Notes under the pieces: generated by a model
Seen by the model: the letters and a program-made list of their open reading frames with translations, nothing else
Told to the model about the DNA's origin: nothing
The model's database searches: none
Position numbers and translations under genes: made by a program
Part shown: piece by piece, positions 9,270-18,221 of the stretch
Layout: each line of letters starts with the position of its first letter
Numbering within the stretch: position 1 is the first letter of the stretch
Assembly (NCBI RefSeq): GCF_017304635.1
Contig: NZ_JAFKMA010000003.1
Coordinates: 129,001 to 193,000, forward strand
Direction: 5' to 3'
Length of the DNA: 64,000 nucleotides
DNA from: Sphingomonas sp.
GTDB taxonomy: Bacteria; Pseudomonadota; Alphaproteobacteria; Sphingomonadales; Sphingomonadaceae

Positions 9270-9303
9270 AGGGCCGGTTCCCGATCGGGGGCCGGCCCTC
9301 TTT
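9270..9303 (+). terminator. Hairpin followed by TTT between convergent genes
   Basis: AGGGCCGG pairs with CCGGCCCT, with CTTT following on the plus strand. It sits immediately past the stop of the minus-strand protease and 200 bases past the plus-strand glycine-zipper gene, so it may serve both. The rest of the 243-base spacer is GC-rich small palindromes without a gene. Confidence 0.6.
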
Positions 9304-9312
9304 GCGTGCGCG

Positions 9313-10203
9313 CTACTTCGCCGCGCCCGGTCGCGCACCGGGCTCGAGAATCCAGTTACGATTGGCGACCGGATCGATCACCAGCGTCACCCGCCGGATT
9401 ACCGGCAACCCGATATTGGCGAGATCGCCCAGGAACGTGACCTCCGGATTGTCGAGCGTTACCGGCCCGATCTTGATCGTTCCGCGGATGCGCCCGCCGA
9501 ACACCGGCCCCTCGGTATTGATCGACTTGAACCGTCCGACTTCCTTGGCCGGCGCCATCAGCGGCACCTTGTCCATCAGCGCGACCGGCAAGCTGAGCTC
9601 GCCGTTGAACCCGGTGTCGAAATGCGCGGGCAGCGTGCTGCCGTCGGGCATCACCATCTGTACGCTCGGAATGTCCTGGACATAGGCGGTCGCCGGGCCC
9701 GGCGGCACCGGCGTGGTCGCACGCGGCGCCAGCACGGCATGGTTGTTGGCGAGATCGAGATAGAGCAGGCTGTCGGTGAAGATCTCCGACGAGATGATCC
9801 CCATCGCGTCCTGGCGGTCGTAATCGACCGACACCGCCTTGATGCCGCCCGCCTTCAGCCCGCCGATCGTGATGTCGGGAATGACGACCTCGGGCAGCAT
9901 TCGCGTCTTGCCGGTGGTGCCGTCGACTTCCTGCACCGTGCCGGTCCGCTTCAGCCGGTGGCGCCGAGTGACCAAGGCATCGACCGTGTTCCCGTCCGAC
10001 CCGGTGTCGAACACCATCGGCACCAGTTCGTCATCGCCGATCTGCATCATCACCATGACGCGGTTGGTCGATTGGTAGAGCTTGATCTCGCCGGCGTTCG
10101 GCAGCGTCGGTGCTGCATCCTTGGCGGCGGCAGCGGCGGCGCCCGGCGCGAGCAACAAGGCTGGCAGCAAGGCCGATCGAGCGATACCCAGTAGGCGAGA
10201 CAT
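9313..10203 (-). CDS. Exported retropepsin-like aspartic protease with two DTG motifs
   Basis: A 296-residue exported protein (signal through about residue 27, Ala-rich cleavage region). Two aspartyl protease lobes are visible in one chain: VFDTGSDGNTV (Asp66-Thr-Gly) and HFDTGFNGELS (Asp196-Thr-Gly). A single polypeptide could therefore form a complete pepsin-like catalytic pair. It would act in the periplasm or outside the cell. The gene is divergent from a PadR-family regulator across a 54-base spacer containing a clear palindrome, so it is probably controlled by it. Confidence 0.85.
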   Translation of the reverse strand: MSRLLGIARSALLPALLLAPGAAAAAAKDAAPTLPNAGEIKLYQSTNRVMVMMQIGDDELVPMVFDTGSDGNTVDALVTRRHRLKRTGTVQEVDGTTGKTRMLPEVVIPDITIGGLKAGGIKAVSVDYDRQDAMGIISSEIFTDSLLYLDLANNHAVLAPRATTPVPPGPATAYVQDIPSVQMVMPDGSTLPAHFDTGFNGELSLPVALMDKVPLMAPAKEVGRFKSINTEGPVFGGRIRGTIKIGPVTLDNPEVTFLGDLANIGLPVIRRVTLVIDPVANRNWILEPGARPGAAK

Positions 10204-10218
10204 GAAACCTCCTCTTCA

Positions 10219-10237
10219 ATGGTACGATTCGTACTAT
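10219..10237. promoter_or_regulatory. Palindromic operator between protease and padR-like gene
   Basis: GTACGA-T-TCGTAC is a perfect 6-base inverted repeat with one central base, extended at both ends by AT/AT. It sits centrally in the 54-base divergent spacer, 16 bases from the protease start and 21 from the regulator start. PadR repressors bind short palindromes in their own promoters, so this is the likely operator. This is inference from position and symmetry. Confidence 0.6.
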
Positions 10238-10257
10238 CATCAACGGCGAACGATGCA

Positions 10258-10764
10258 ATGGCGAAACAACGGCTCACCGAATTGGAAGGCGCGGTCCTGA
10301 CCGAAGTCGGGCATCGCGGGAACGACACCAGCTTCAAGGTGCGCCGGGCGTTCGAGCGATCCCCCTCCTCCAGTTGGAGCGGCAGCGCCGGAGCGGTCTA
10401 TCCGGCGATCGCGCGGTTGGTGGCAGCCGGGTTGATCGCGACGGTGCCCGGCGAAACACGGCGCGGGACACGGCTGCTGAGTTTGACCGCCGAGGGTCGC
10501 GCCGCGCTGGAGGCGTGGTTCACCGACCCGCTGGCGGCGTGCTCGATCGGAGCGGACCCGTTCCGGCTGCGCGCGGGGCTGTGGGAGACGCTGCCGGGTG
10601 CGCGTCGGCGCGAGGTCATCGCGGCGATGATCGCGGCGGTGCGCGCGGAGATGGCGAAGCTGGAGGGACGCGACGATCTCGATCCGGTCGAGCGGATCGG
10701 GAACGACTTGGCGCGGATGCAGCAGGAGATGCGGCTGGCGTGGCTGGAGCGGGCGGGGGGTTGA
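10258..10764 (+). CDS. PadR family transcriptional regulator
   Basis: A 168-residue regulator. The winged helix includes the family hallmark SGSAGAVYPAIARLVAAGLI followed by the wing TRRGTRLLSLTAEGRAAL, and a helical C-terminal dimerisation part follows (residues about 85-168). An in-frame ATG at 10219 lies inside the palindrome, so I chose the ATG at 10258, where the product begins MAKQRLTELEG. It probably represses itself and the divergent protease gene. Inducer unknown. Confidence 0.85.
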   Translation: MAKQRLTELEGAVLTEVGHRGNDTSFKVRRAFERSPSSSWSGSAGAVYPAIARLVAAGLIATVPGETRRGTRLLSLTAEGRAALEAWFTDPLAACSIGADPFRLRAGLWETLPGARRREVIAAMIAAVRAEMAKLEGRDDLDPVERIGNDLARMQQEMRLAWLERAGG

Positions 10765-10860
10765 GGTGGCGCGGCCGATCGCGATGTATTCCTGCGAAAG
10801 CGCGAGTTTAGAGCCGATCGACGTTCAATTTATCTTGCGGTGACGTGTCGCCCGTGATCC

Positions 10861-10965
10861 GTCACCCCGGCCTTGTGCCGGGGTCCACCAAGCCGCCTGC
10901 GCATCGCCCACCCCTCTCGCGTCGAGGAAGCCGCCCGGTGGACCCCGGCACGAGGCCGGGGTGAC
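10861..10965. repeat. REP-like paired palindrome, GTCACCCCGGCC type
   Basis: GTCACCCCGGCCTTGTGCCG at the left is mirrored by CGGCACGAGGCCGGGGTGAC at the right; each arm also contains the GTCCACC/GGTGGAC core. It lies in the 482-base gene-free spacer between the PadR gene and phaB. Confidence 0.85.
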
Positions 10966-11246
10966 GGGTGCAATCAAACAGCCGGGTGCCTGTCGTTGGA
11001 TGTCGACCTATCCTTCGCCACGCGGCATTGCCGCATCCGCCGCTCGACCTAGACGCCATGCAGGCTAACGTCATGCACGACGGGCGCTTGTTTCTCTGGA
11101 TGCCTGCTTTCGCAGGAATGCAGAACGGCGAGTGGGCGCCGGCGGCGAAGCCGCCGTCGTCGGCCGGATGGGCTGAGGCCCTCCGCCGGCCGTGCCGGCT
11201 GGTGCGCTGGCGCGCATCGGCCCGGACGCAGCCGGGCCTCCAGCCG
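10966..11246. other. Gene-free remainder of the padR-phaB spacer
   Basis: It contains a lone REP half-arm at about 11094-11123 (CTGGATGCCTGCTTTCGCAG) and several short GC palindromes (for example CGGCGGCGAAGCCGCCG near 11140). No convincing open frame or RNA gene is visible. Since phaB is on the minus strand, this region lies downstream of both neighbours and may act as a termination zone. Confidence 0.6.
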
Positions 11247-11969
11247 TCAATACATATGCTGCCCGCCGTTGATGCTGAGCGTCGAGCCGGTCACGAACCC
11301 GGCATCCTCCGCCACCAGGAACGCGACGCCGCGCGCGATCTCGTGCGCCTGGCCCAGGCGACCGACCGGCACCTTCGCCACGATCTTCGCCAGCACGTCG
11401 GCCGGCACCGCCGCCACCATATCGGTGTCGATATAGCCCGGCGCGATCGCGTTGACCGTGATCCCGAACCGCGCGCCTTCCTGCGCCAGCGCCTTGGTGA
11501 AGCCGTGGATGCCCGACTTGGCGGCGGCGTAGTTGACCTGGCCGTACTGTCCCGCCTGGCCATTGATCGAGCCGATGTTGACGATCCGGCCCCAGCCGCG
11601 CTCCTTCATGCCCGGAAACACCGCCTTCGCCATCGTGAAGCAGCCGCCCAGATTGGTGTCGATCACTTCGTTCCACGCCGCCTTGTCCATCTTCAGCAGC
11701 GTGCCGTCGCGGGTGATGCCGGCATTGTTGACCAGCACGTCGACCGGCCCGACCTCGGCCTCGACCTTCTTCACGCCTTCCTGCGCGGCGTCATAGTCGC
11801 CGACGTCGAACTTGACGGTCTTGATGCCTGTCCGCTCGCTGAATTCCTGGGCGCGCTGGTCGTTGCCGGCATAATTGGCGACGACGGTCATCCCCATGTC
11901 CTTGAGCGCCAGGCTGATCGCCTCACCGATACCGCGCGTCCCGCCGGTCACGATCGCTACGCGTGCCAT
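11247..11969 (-). CDS. phaB: Acetoacetyl-CoA reductase, NADPH-dependent (PHB synthesis)
   Basis: This 240-residue short-chain dehydrogenase reduces acetoacetyl-CoA to (R)-3-hydroxybutyryl-CoA for polyhydroxybutyrate. It shows the Rossmann TGGTRGIG (residues 8-15), NNAG, catalytic Ser134 (GSINGQAGQ), Tyr147/Lys151 (YAAAKSG) and APGYIDTDM. GSINGQ.GQ and the overall sequence fit PhaB better than FabG. The start at 11969 is preceded by AGGAGAGATGAC. It follows hemH by 52 bases on the same strand. No phaA or phaC is nearby. Confidence 0.9.
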   Translation of the reverse strand: MARVAIVTGGTRGIGEAISLALKDMGMTVVANYAGNDQRAQEFSERTGIKTVKFDVGDYDAAQEGVKKVEAEVGPVDVLVNNAGITRDGTLLKMDKAAWNEVIDTNLGGCFTMAKAVFPGMKERGWGRIVNIGSINGQAGQYGQVNYAAAKSGIHGFTKALAQEGARFGITVNAIAPGYIDTDMVAAVPADVLAKIVAKVPVGRLGQAHEIARGVAFLVAEDAGFVTGSTLSINGGQHMY

Positions 11970-12021
11970 GTCATCTCTCTCCTGTTTTAGCGCCCGATTC
12001 GGGTCGTTGATATGGATCAGG

Positions 12022-13029
12022 CTATTGAGCGTCCAGCCACCCGGCAAGTTCCCGTCGAAGAATGTGCCGCAGCATCGCGATCCCCCCCGCGCTGTCGTTC
12101 AGGCACGGCAAGTAGGCGAAGTCGGTCCCGCCCGCCGCCAGGAAGCCGGCGCGGCCGCGGATCGCCAGTTCCTCCAGTGTTTCCAGACAATCGGCGGAGA
12201 AGCCCGGCGCGACGATCGCGACTTTCGTGACGCCCTTGGCCGGCAGCGCCGCCAGCGTTGCGTCGGTCGCGGGGCCGAGCCATTCCGCACGCCCGAACCG
12301 TGACTGAAACGCGACGATCAACTCCTGCCCCAGCGCCTCCCCGAGCAACCGCACGGTTTTTTGACAGTGGCAATGATAGGGATCGCCGAGCTCGAGCGTC
12401 CGCTTCGGCATGCCGTGAAAGCTCGCGACGATCGCCTGCGGCACGAAATCGAGCGCGGCGATCGACGTGCGCACCGACCCCGCCAGCGCATCGATATAGG
12501 CGGGATCGTCGTGATAGGGCGGCAACGTGCGCACCGCCGGCTGCCAGCGCATCCCGGCCAGCTGCGCGAACGCCTTGTCGTTGGCGGTCGCGGTCGTCGC
12601 CGCGCAATATTGCGGGTAGAGGGGGCTGAGCAGGATACGCTCACACCCCGCCGCCTTCAGCGCCGCTATCCGATCGCCGATCGCGGGATTGCCGTAGCGC
12701 ATCGCCCAATCGACCATCACGCCCTCGCCGAACGCATCCGTCAGCGCCGCCGCCTGCGCGCGCGTGATCGCGGCGAGCGGCGAGCCGTCGTCGCGCCACA
12801 CCTGGCTGTAGGCATGCGCCGATTTTTTTGGTCGCGTGGTGAGGATGATCCCGCGCAGGATCGGTTGCCAGACGAGCTGCGGGATTTCGACGACGCGGCG
12901 ATCGGACAGGAACTCGCGCAGGTACCGCTTGACCGCACGTGGGCTGGCGTCGTCGGGCGTGCCGAGGTTCACGAGCAGGACGCCGACTTTGCGCGGCGGG
13001 ATCGGGGGGTGATCGGGGGGAAGGGTCAC
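12022..13029 (-). CDS. hemH: Ferrochelatase
   Basis: This 335-residue enzyme inserts Fe(II) into protoporphyrin IX, the last step of haem synthesis. Family motifs are GVLLVNLGTPD at the N terminus, LLSPLYPQYCAATTAT, ASFHGMPKRTLELGDPYHCHCQKT with the metal-site histidine, FQSRFGRAEWLGPATD and the C-terminal PGFSADCLETLEEL with the conserved glutamate. Length is normal. It is upstream of phaB on the same strand; cotranscription is possible. Confidence 0.97.
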   Translation of the reverse strand: MTLPPDHPPIPPRKVGVLLVNLGTPDDASPRAVKRYLREFLSDRRVVEIPQLVWQPILRGIILTTRPKKSAHAYSQVWRDDGSPLAAITRAQAAALTDAFGEGVMVDWAMRYGNPAIGDRIAALKAAGCERILLSPLYPQYCAATTATANDKAFAQLAGMRWQPAVRTLPPYHDDPAYIDALAGSVRTSIAALDFVPQAIVASFHGMPKRTLELGDPYHCHCQKTVRLLGEALGQELIVAFQSRFGRAEWLGPATDATLAALPAKGVTKVAIVAPGFSADCLETLEELAIRGRAGFLAAGGTDFAYLPCLNDSAGGIAMLRHILRRELAGWLDAQ

Positions 13030-13049
13030 CCCGCCACCCTACCAACCAT

Positions 13050-13157
13050 CGTCATCCCCGCGAAAGCCGGGACCCAGCTCCTACGGATCGCCCAATCTAC
13101 GACCGTCGCGTTTGCCGCCACGGCAGGAGGTGGGTCCCCGCTTTCGCGGGAATGACG
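13050..13157. repeat. REP-like paired palindrome, CGTCATCCCCGCGAAAG type
   Basis: Left CGTCATCCCCGCGAAAGCCG followed by GGACCCAG; right GGTGGGTCCCCGC followed by TTTCGCGGGAATGACG. The same element is at 19284-19390. It lies between hemH and the molybdopterin oxidase gene. Confidence 0.88.
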
Positions 13158-13177
13158 AATGTGAAAGGCGCTCCGCA

Positions 13178-15427
13178 TCACCCCTCCCCGATCCGTAACG
13201 GCAGGCGGCGGAGACGGAAACCCGTCGCCGATTGCAGCGCGTTGGCGATCGCCGGGGCGACCGGCGGCACCGCGAGTTCGCTGACCCCGCCCGGCTCCGC
13301 TTCGCTCGCGATCAGTTCGACGGTGATGTCGGGCACGTCGGCCAGCACCGGCAGGTTGAGCCCCTCGAACCCGCGCACCACCGCCTGGTGATCCTTGAAC
13401 CGTGTGCTCGCGCCGAGCGCAGCGGCCATGCCGAACACGAGGCCGCCCTCGATATTCTGCTTCACGACGTCGGGGTTGACCATCCGCCCGCAATCGACTG
13501 CGGCGACGATGCGGTCGACCCCGATCGACTGATCCTCCTCGACGTGCGCTTCGGCGAACACCGCGATGTGGCTGCCGCGAAAGCTGTGGCAGGCGATACC
13601 CTGCCCGCTGCCGGCGACGCCGCCCTCCCAGCCGCCGAGCGCCGCCGCCGTCGTCAGGCACCGCGCCAGCCGCGCATCGTCCGCCGCCATGCCGATCCGG
13701 AACGACATCGCCTCCGTCCCCGCGACATGCGCCAGCTCGTCGATGAAACATTCGGTGAAGAAGCAGGTGTAGCTGTGCGCCCCCGACCGCCAATGCCCGG
13801 TCGCGATCCCGATATCGGCCGGATGATGGTCGATCGCATAGGCCGGGATGCGGTAGAACGGCGTCGCCCCGGCAACCGCATAGCCGTCGCCCCCGCCGCC
13901 CAGCGCCATGCCGATCCGCGCGGTGCGATCGTTCGCCAGCAGCCGCGTCGCGAGTTCGTGCCCCGTCGCGGGTGCGGCGATCTTCGCCAGCCAGCCGCTG
14001 ATCCGTCCCTGCTTGTCGAGCCGCGCCGCCATCCGCGCCCGCGCCGGCGCGCGATAGGGATCGTGCAGGCAATCCTCCTCGCGCGACCAGGTTAGTTGCA
14101 CCGGCCGCTTGATCTCGCGCGCCAGCAGCGCCGCCTGCACCGCGGCATCGGATTCGAGGCCCACACCGAACCCGCCGCCGATCGGCATCGGATGAACGAC
14201 GACGGCACTCGCGCCGACACTACACGCTGCGGCCACCGCGTCGCGCGCAATGCCGGGGGCCTGCGTCGGCAACCACAGTTCGACCGTCCCGCCGCTCCAC
14301 GCCGCGGTCGCCGCGCGAGTCTCGATCGCGGCGTGGAGCGCGGGGGCGATCGTATAGTCCGCCGTCACCACGCTCGCGCCCTTGAATGCGGCGCCGAGGT
14401 CGCCGGCCGCCGCGATCCGCGTGCCCAGCACGGCAAGCGCGGCGTCGAGCGCCCGCTCGATCGTCGCGGTCGAGACCGGCGCGCCGCCGACGCGAAACCG
14501 CGGATGTCCCGCGCGCAGGCCCTTGTCCGCCGCCCACCAGTTGCTCGCGATCACCGCAACCCATTCGTCGCGTCTGACCACCTGCGTGACGCCGGCCACG
14601 CGGCTCGCGGCGGCATCGTCGAACGCGGCCAGCGTCGCCCCCCGCCCCGGCGCCGCGCTGATCGCGGCGAACGCCATGTCGGGCAGGCGCACGTCGGCCG
14701 CGAAATTGGCCGAACCGTCGACCTTCGACGGGCCGTCGAGCCGGCTGAGCGGCTTGCCCGACAGGCCGCCCTCGCCCGGATTGCGCAGCGGCAGCGGGTC
14801 GGGCACTCGCCCGCCCGCCGCCTCCGCCGCCAAATCGGCGAAGCGCAGCCGGTTCTTGCCATGGACAACGAACCCGGCCGCGGTGCTGCACGCCTTCCAG
14901 TCGACGCCCCAGCGCGCCGCCGCGGCCTTTTGCAGCAGCACGCGCGCCGCCGCGCCCGCCTGGCGCAGGTCGCCCTCGAACCGGCGCAATGAAGTCGAGC
15001 CGGCGGTCAGCATCAGCGCGCTCGAAGCGAAGTGGTTCTCGCGCAGCCCCTTCGGCACATGCGCGAACGCACCCTCGAACAATTCGTCGGCCGCGAGCCC
15101 GTTCGCGTAGAGCGGATTGAGCGGGGCCGGCTCGACCGCGATCGTCCGCCAGTCCGCGCCCAACTCGTCGGCCAGCACCTGCGGCAGCGTGGTCCACACC
15201 CCCTGCCCATGCTCGACCTGCGGAATCGCGACCGCGACATGGCCGTCCTCGCCAATCTTGAGGAAGGCGTTGAAGATGTGCTCGCCCTTCGCCGCTGTTA
15301 GGTTGGGCGCGTAGCGACGCGGCCAGACGCTCCACGCGACGACCAGCCCGACCCCGACGCCGCCGCCGATCAGCAGGTTGCGGCGCGTCGGATGGGGTTT
15401 GGGGGGAGTGGAAACGGGAGGGGGCAT
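13178..15427 (-). CDS. Xanthine dehydrogenase family molybdopterin-binding subunit (IorB-like), Tat-exported
   Basis: This 749-residue protein is the large molybdenum-cofactor subunit of an aldehyde/isoquinoline-type oxidoreductase. The N terminus TRRNLLIGGGVGVGLVVAW looks like a twin-arginine signal, which suggests export and periplasmic activity. Family features are PQVEHGQGVWTTLPQVLADELG, GKPLSRLDGPSKVDG, PIGGGFGVGLESDA (molybdopterin loop), HSYTCFFTECFIDELAH and the C-terminal VPDITVELI. It is closest in style to isoquinoline 1-oxidoreductase beta. No 2Fe-2S alpha subunit or cytochrome partner is adjacent. Substrate unknown. Confidence 0.85.
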   Translation of the reverse strand: MPPPVSTPPKPHPTRRNLLIGGGVGVGLVVAWSVWPRRYAPNLTAAKGEHIFNAFLKIGEDGHVAVAIPQVEHGQGVWTTLPQVLADELGADWRTIAVEPAPLNPLYANGLAADELFEGAFAHVPKGLRENHFASSALMLTAGSTSLRRFEGDLRQAGAAARVLLQKAAAARWGVDWKACSTAAGFVVHGKNRLRFADLAAEAAGGRVPDPLPLRNPGEGGLSGKPLSRLDGPSKVDGSANFAADVRLPDMAFAAISAAPGRGATLAAFDDAAASRVAGVTQVVRRDEWVAVIASNWWAADKGLRAGHPRFRVGGAPVSTATIERALDAALAVLGTRIAAAGDLGAAFKGASVVTADYTIAPALHAAIETRAATAAWSGGTVELWLPTQAPGIARDAVAAACSVGASAVVVHPMPIGGGFGVGLESDAAVQAALLAREIKRPVQLTWSREEDCLHDPYRAPARARMAARLDKQGRISGWLAKIAAPATGHELATRLLANDRTARIGMALGGGGDGYAVAGATPFYRIPAYAIDHHPADIGIATGHWRSGAHSYTCFFTECFIDELAHVAGTEAMSFRIGMAADDARLARCLTTAAALGGWEGGVAGSGQGIACHSFRGSHIAVFAEAHVEEDQSIGVDRIVAAVDCGRMVNPDVVKQNIEGGLVFGMAAALGASTRFKDHQAVVRGFEGLNLPVLADVPDITVELIASEAEPGGVSELAVPPVAPAIANALQSATGFRLRRLPLRIGEG

Positions 15428-15473
15428 CGAAAGAACCGTCTATCGCGCGGCCGGCGCGCCGTCACCCGTTTGC

Positions 15474-15551
15474 GTGCTCCTGCGGAAGCAGGAGCCCAGG
15501 ATGGTGAACGACGGCGTTCGTGGCTCTGGGCTCCTGCTTTCGCAGGAGCAC
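15474..15551. repeat. REP-like paired palindrome, GTGCTCCTGC type
   Basis: GTGCTCCTGCGGAAGCAGGA at the left and GCTTTCGCAGGAGCAC at the right, nearly identical to the element at 2464-2541. It separates the acyl-CoA ligase and molybdopterin oxidase genes, both on the minus strand. Confidence 0.87.
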
Positions 15552-15558
15552 GACCCCA

Positions 15559-17238
15559 TTAATCCATCGCCCGATATTTCGCGCGCAGGCCCACCTTGTC
15601 GATCTTCTCGGTCCCCAGCCGCGGCAGCGCATCCACGGCGATCCAGATCCGCGCGGGCACCTTGAACGCCGCGATGTGCTGGCCGAGGAACGTCTGCAAC
15701 GCCGCTCCGTCCGGCGCATCGCCGCCACGCAGATGAACGACCGCCCCCGGCACTTCGCCGAACTTCTCGTCGGCCAGCCCGAACACCGCCGCCTCCGCCA
15801 CCATCGGATGCTGGTAGAGCGCGTCCTCCACCTCCTGGCAGCTGATATTCTCGCCGCCGCGGATGATGATGTCCTTCTTGCGATCGACGATGAACAGATA
15901 GCCGTCTTCGTCGAGATAGCCGATGTCGCCGGTCAGGAAATGACCGTCCTTGCTGAACGCCGCCTTGGTCGCGTCGGGCCGGTGCCAATATTCGCGGAAG
16001 TTGCAGACCGAGCGGATCGCGACCTCGCCGCGCGCGCCCTGCGCGACAGGCTCGCCATGATCGTCGAGGATCGCGAGGTCGACGAGCGGCGGCGAGGCGC
16101 GGCCGGTCGAATTGGGCTTGGCAAGATAGTTGCTCCGCCAATTGCCGCAGCCGACGCCGTTGGTTTCGGTCAGACCGTAGCCGATCAGCGGCGCACCCCC
16201 GCCCATCTCCTCGCTGATCCGCCGGACATGATCGACCGGGCGCGGCGCCCCGCCGGCGGCGAAGTCGGTGACGGTCGACAGATCGTATGTCGCGCGGTCG
16301 GGATGGTTGAGCATCTCGAAGCTCATCAGCGGCACGCCGACGAAATAGCTGATCGCCTCCGCCTGGATCAGCCGCATCGCCTCCAGCGCATCCCATTTCG
16401 GCATCAGCACCAGCTTGCGACCCATCGCGAACGATTGCAGCATCACGGGCACTTCGGCGGTCACATGGAACAGCGGCACGTTGAGCAGGGTCGAGGGCTG
16501 GCCCTGCGGCGGATTGCCGTCCTCGGTCGCGAGGCCCAGCATCACCAGCGCCTGCGCGAGATAGTTGAGCACCGCCTGCAACACCGCGCGATGATCGCTG
16601 AGCGCGCCCTTGGACTGGCCGGTCGAGCCGCTGGTGAACAGGATCGTCGCGAGATCGTCGGGGCCGAGCTCGGGCAGGTCGGCGACATCGTCGGACGCGA
16701 TCGGCGCCAATGCGGCGGCGAGCGGCTGCGTATCGTCGATCGTCACGATTCGCGCGCTCAGCCCCGGCACGCCCGTCAACCGCTTGCCGCGCGGCGGGTC
16801 CGCGACCACGATCGCGCATTCGACCTCGGTCAGCGCGTTGGCGAACTCCTCCGCCTGCCACCAGCCGTTGAGCAGCACCGCGACGCCACCCGCCATCAGG
16901 ATACCCATATAGAGCGCGATCCACGACGGCGAGTTGCGCATCGCGATGCCGACGCGGTCGCCGCGCCCGATGCCGGCGGCGGCCAGCCCGTTCGCGACTC
17001 GCCGCGCCTGCGCATACACCTGGGCGAAGGTCAGCCGCTCGTCGCCCGCGACCAGGAACGTCGCGTCCTTATGCTCGGCGCAATAATGCGCGAAGTAATG
17101 CGCCAGGCTCGGCGGGGCGGCGGCGATCGCGGGCAACTGGCGGCCGCCGACCGTCACCTCGGTCAACGCCATCGGCGCGCCGCCGCCGGTCAACCGGGCG
17201 ATCGCATCGTTCATCCGCTGGTCGAGCGCTGTCGGCAT
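15559..17238 (-). CDS. AMP-binding acyl-CoA synthetase
   Basis: This 559-residue ANL-superfamily ligase activates a carboxylic acid as an acyl-adenylate and then thioesterifies it to CoA. Motifs are [14 protein letters not shown] (ATP loop), [31 protein letters not shown] with the hinge, [13 protein letters not shown], and near the end [15 protein letters not shown] with the catalytic lysine. Length and hinge fit medium/long-chain acyl-CoA synthetases, but the acid substrate cannot be told. It is divergent from lgt. Confidence 0.9.
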   Translation of the reverse strand: MPTALDQRMNDAIARLTGGGAPMALTEVTVGGRQLPAIAAAPPSLAHYFAHYCAEHKDATFLVAGDERLTFAQVYAQARRVANGLAAAGIGRGDRVGIAMRNSPSWIALYMGILMAGGVAVLLNGWWQAEEFANALTEVECAIVVADPPRGKRLTGVPGLSARIVTIDDTQPLAAALAPIASDDVADLPELGPDDLATILFTSGSTGQSKGALSDHRAVLQAVLNYLAQALVMLGLATEDGNPPQGQPSTLLNVPLFHVTAEVPVMLQSFAMGRKLVLMPKWDALEAMRLIQAEAISYFVGVPLMSFEMLNHPDRATYDLSTVTDFAAGGAPRPVDHVRRISEEMGGGAPLIGYGLTETNGVGCGNWRSNYLAKPNSTGRASPPLVDLAILDDHGEPVAQGARGEVAIRSVCNFREYWHRPDATKAAFSKDGHFLTGDIGYLDEDGYLFIVDRKKDIIIRGGENISCQEVEDALYQHPMVAEAAVFGLADEKFGEVPGAVVHLRGGDAPDGAALQTFLGQHIAAFKVPARIWIAVDALPRLGTEKIDKVGLRAKYRAMD

Positions 17239-17303
17239 CCTTCTCTCCGCTTGGTCTTATCGTTGTCGCCCCTTATGGAAGCGCCAAAGCCCGGGGAAAA
17301 GCC

Positions 17304-18188
17304 TTGATCCTGCATGCACTGACCGCGATCGACTTCAACGACCTGCATCTCAACAAGGTGCTGTTGCCGATCCACCTGTTCGGCCGCGACCTGTTCGAGA
17401 TCAAATGGTATTCGATTGCCTACATCGCCGGGATCGTCGTCGGCTGGATGTACCTGCTGCGATTGCTGCGCGCACCGGGCGCGCCGATGGCGAAGCGGCA
17501 TGCCGAGGATCTGGTATTCTACGCGACGCTCGGCATCATCCTAGGCGGGCGGCTCGGCTACGTGATCTTCTACGCGCCGACCATGTTCCTCCACCCCCTC
17601 ACTATCGTGCGGCTGTGGGACGGCGGCATGTCGTTCCACGGCGGGGTGATCGGCACCAGCCTGGGCCTGATCCTGTTCGCGCGGCGGCACAAGCTCGACT
17701 GGCTGCGCATTCACGATTACGTCGCGTGCTGCGTTCCGTTCGGGCTGTTCTTCGGGCGGCTCGCGAATTTCGTGAACGGCGAATTGTGGGGCCGGGTCGC
17801 CGACCCGAACCTGCCCTGGGCCGTCATCTTCCACGGTACGCCCAACGACGTCGCCCGCCATCCGAGCCAGCTGTACGAAGCGGGGCTGGAGGGCATCGTC
17901 CTGTTCGCGATCCTGTGGTTCGCGTTCTGGCGGACCCAGGCGCGGTACGAGCCGGGCAAGCTGGTCGGGCTGTTCGTCGGCTTCTACGGGCTGTTCCGCT
18001 ACACGGTAGAGTTCTTCCGCGAGCCCGACAGCCAGTATCTGACCGACCCGATCCTCGGCACGCCGGGGCTGCACATGGGGCAGTTGCTGTGCCTGCCGAT
18101 GATCCTGAGCGGCGCGTGGCTGGTGTGGACGGCCAAGGGCCGCCGCCGGCGCGTAACCCCGATCGCCGGGGACGAGGCGGTGGCCTAA
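17304..18188 (+). CDS. lgt: Prolipoprotein diacylglyceryl transferase
   Basis: This 294-residue inner-membrane enzyme attaches diacylglycerol to the lipobox cysteine of prelipoproteins. Several membrane helices are evident. Signature regions are [44 protein letters not shown] with the essential histidine, [10 protein letters not shown], and [12 protein letters not shown]. Length is normal. It is followed 33 bases later by the MidA-like methyltransferase gene, probably in one transcript. Confidence 0.97.
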   Translation: MILHALTAIDFNDLHLNKVLLPIHLFGRDLFEIKWYSIAYIAGIVVGWMYLLRLLRAPGAPMAKRHAEDLVFYATLGIILGGRLGYVIFYAPTMFLHPLTIVRLWDGGMSFHGGVIGTSLGLILFARRHKLDWLRIHDYVACCVPFGLFFGRLANFVNGELWGRVADPNLPWAVIFHGTPNDVARHPSQLYEAGLEGIVLFAILWFAFWRTQARYEPGKLVGLFVGFYGLFRYTVEFFREPDSQYLTDPILGTPGLHMGQLLCLPMILSGAWLVWTAKGRRRRVTPIAGDEAVA

Positions 18189-18221
18189 GCGAAGCGAACG
18201 TAAGATTTTGAACCGGCTGCC

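Noticed and set aside
10219..10257. Upstream ATG for the PadR-like regulator
   Set aside because: It lies inside the putative operator palindrome and would add 13 residues outside the winged helix.
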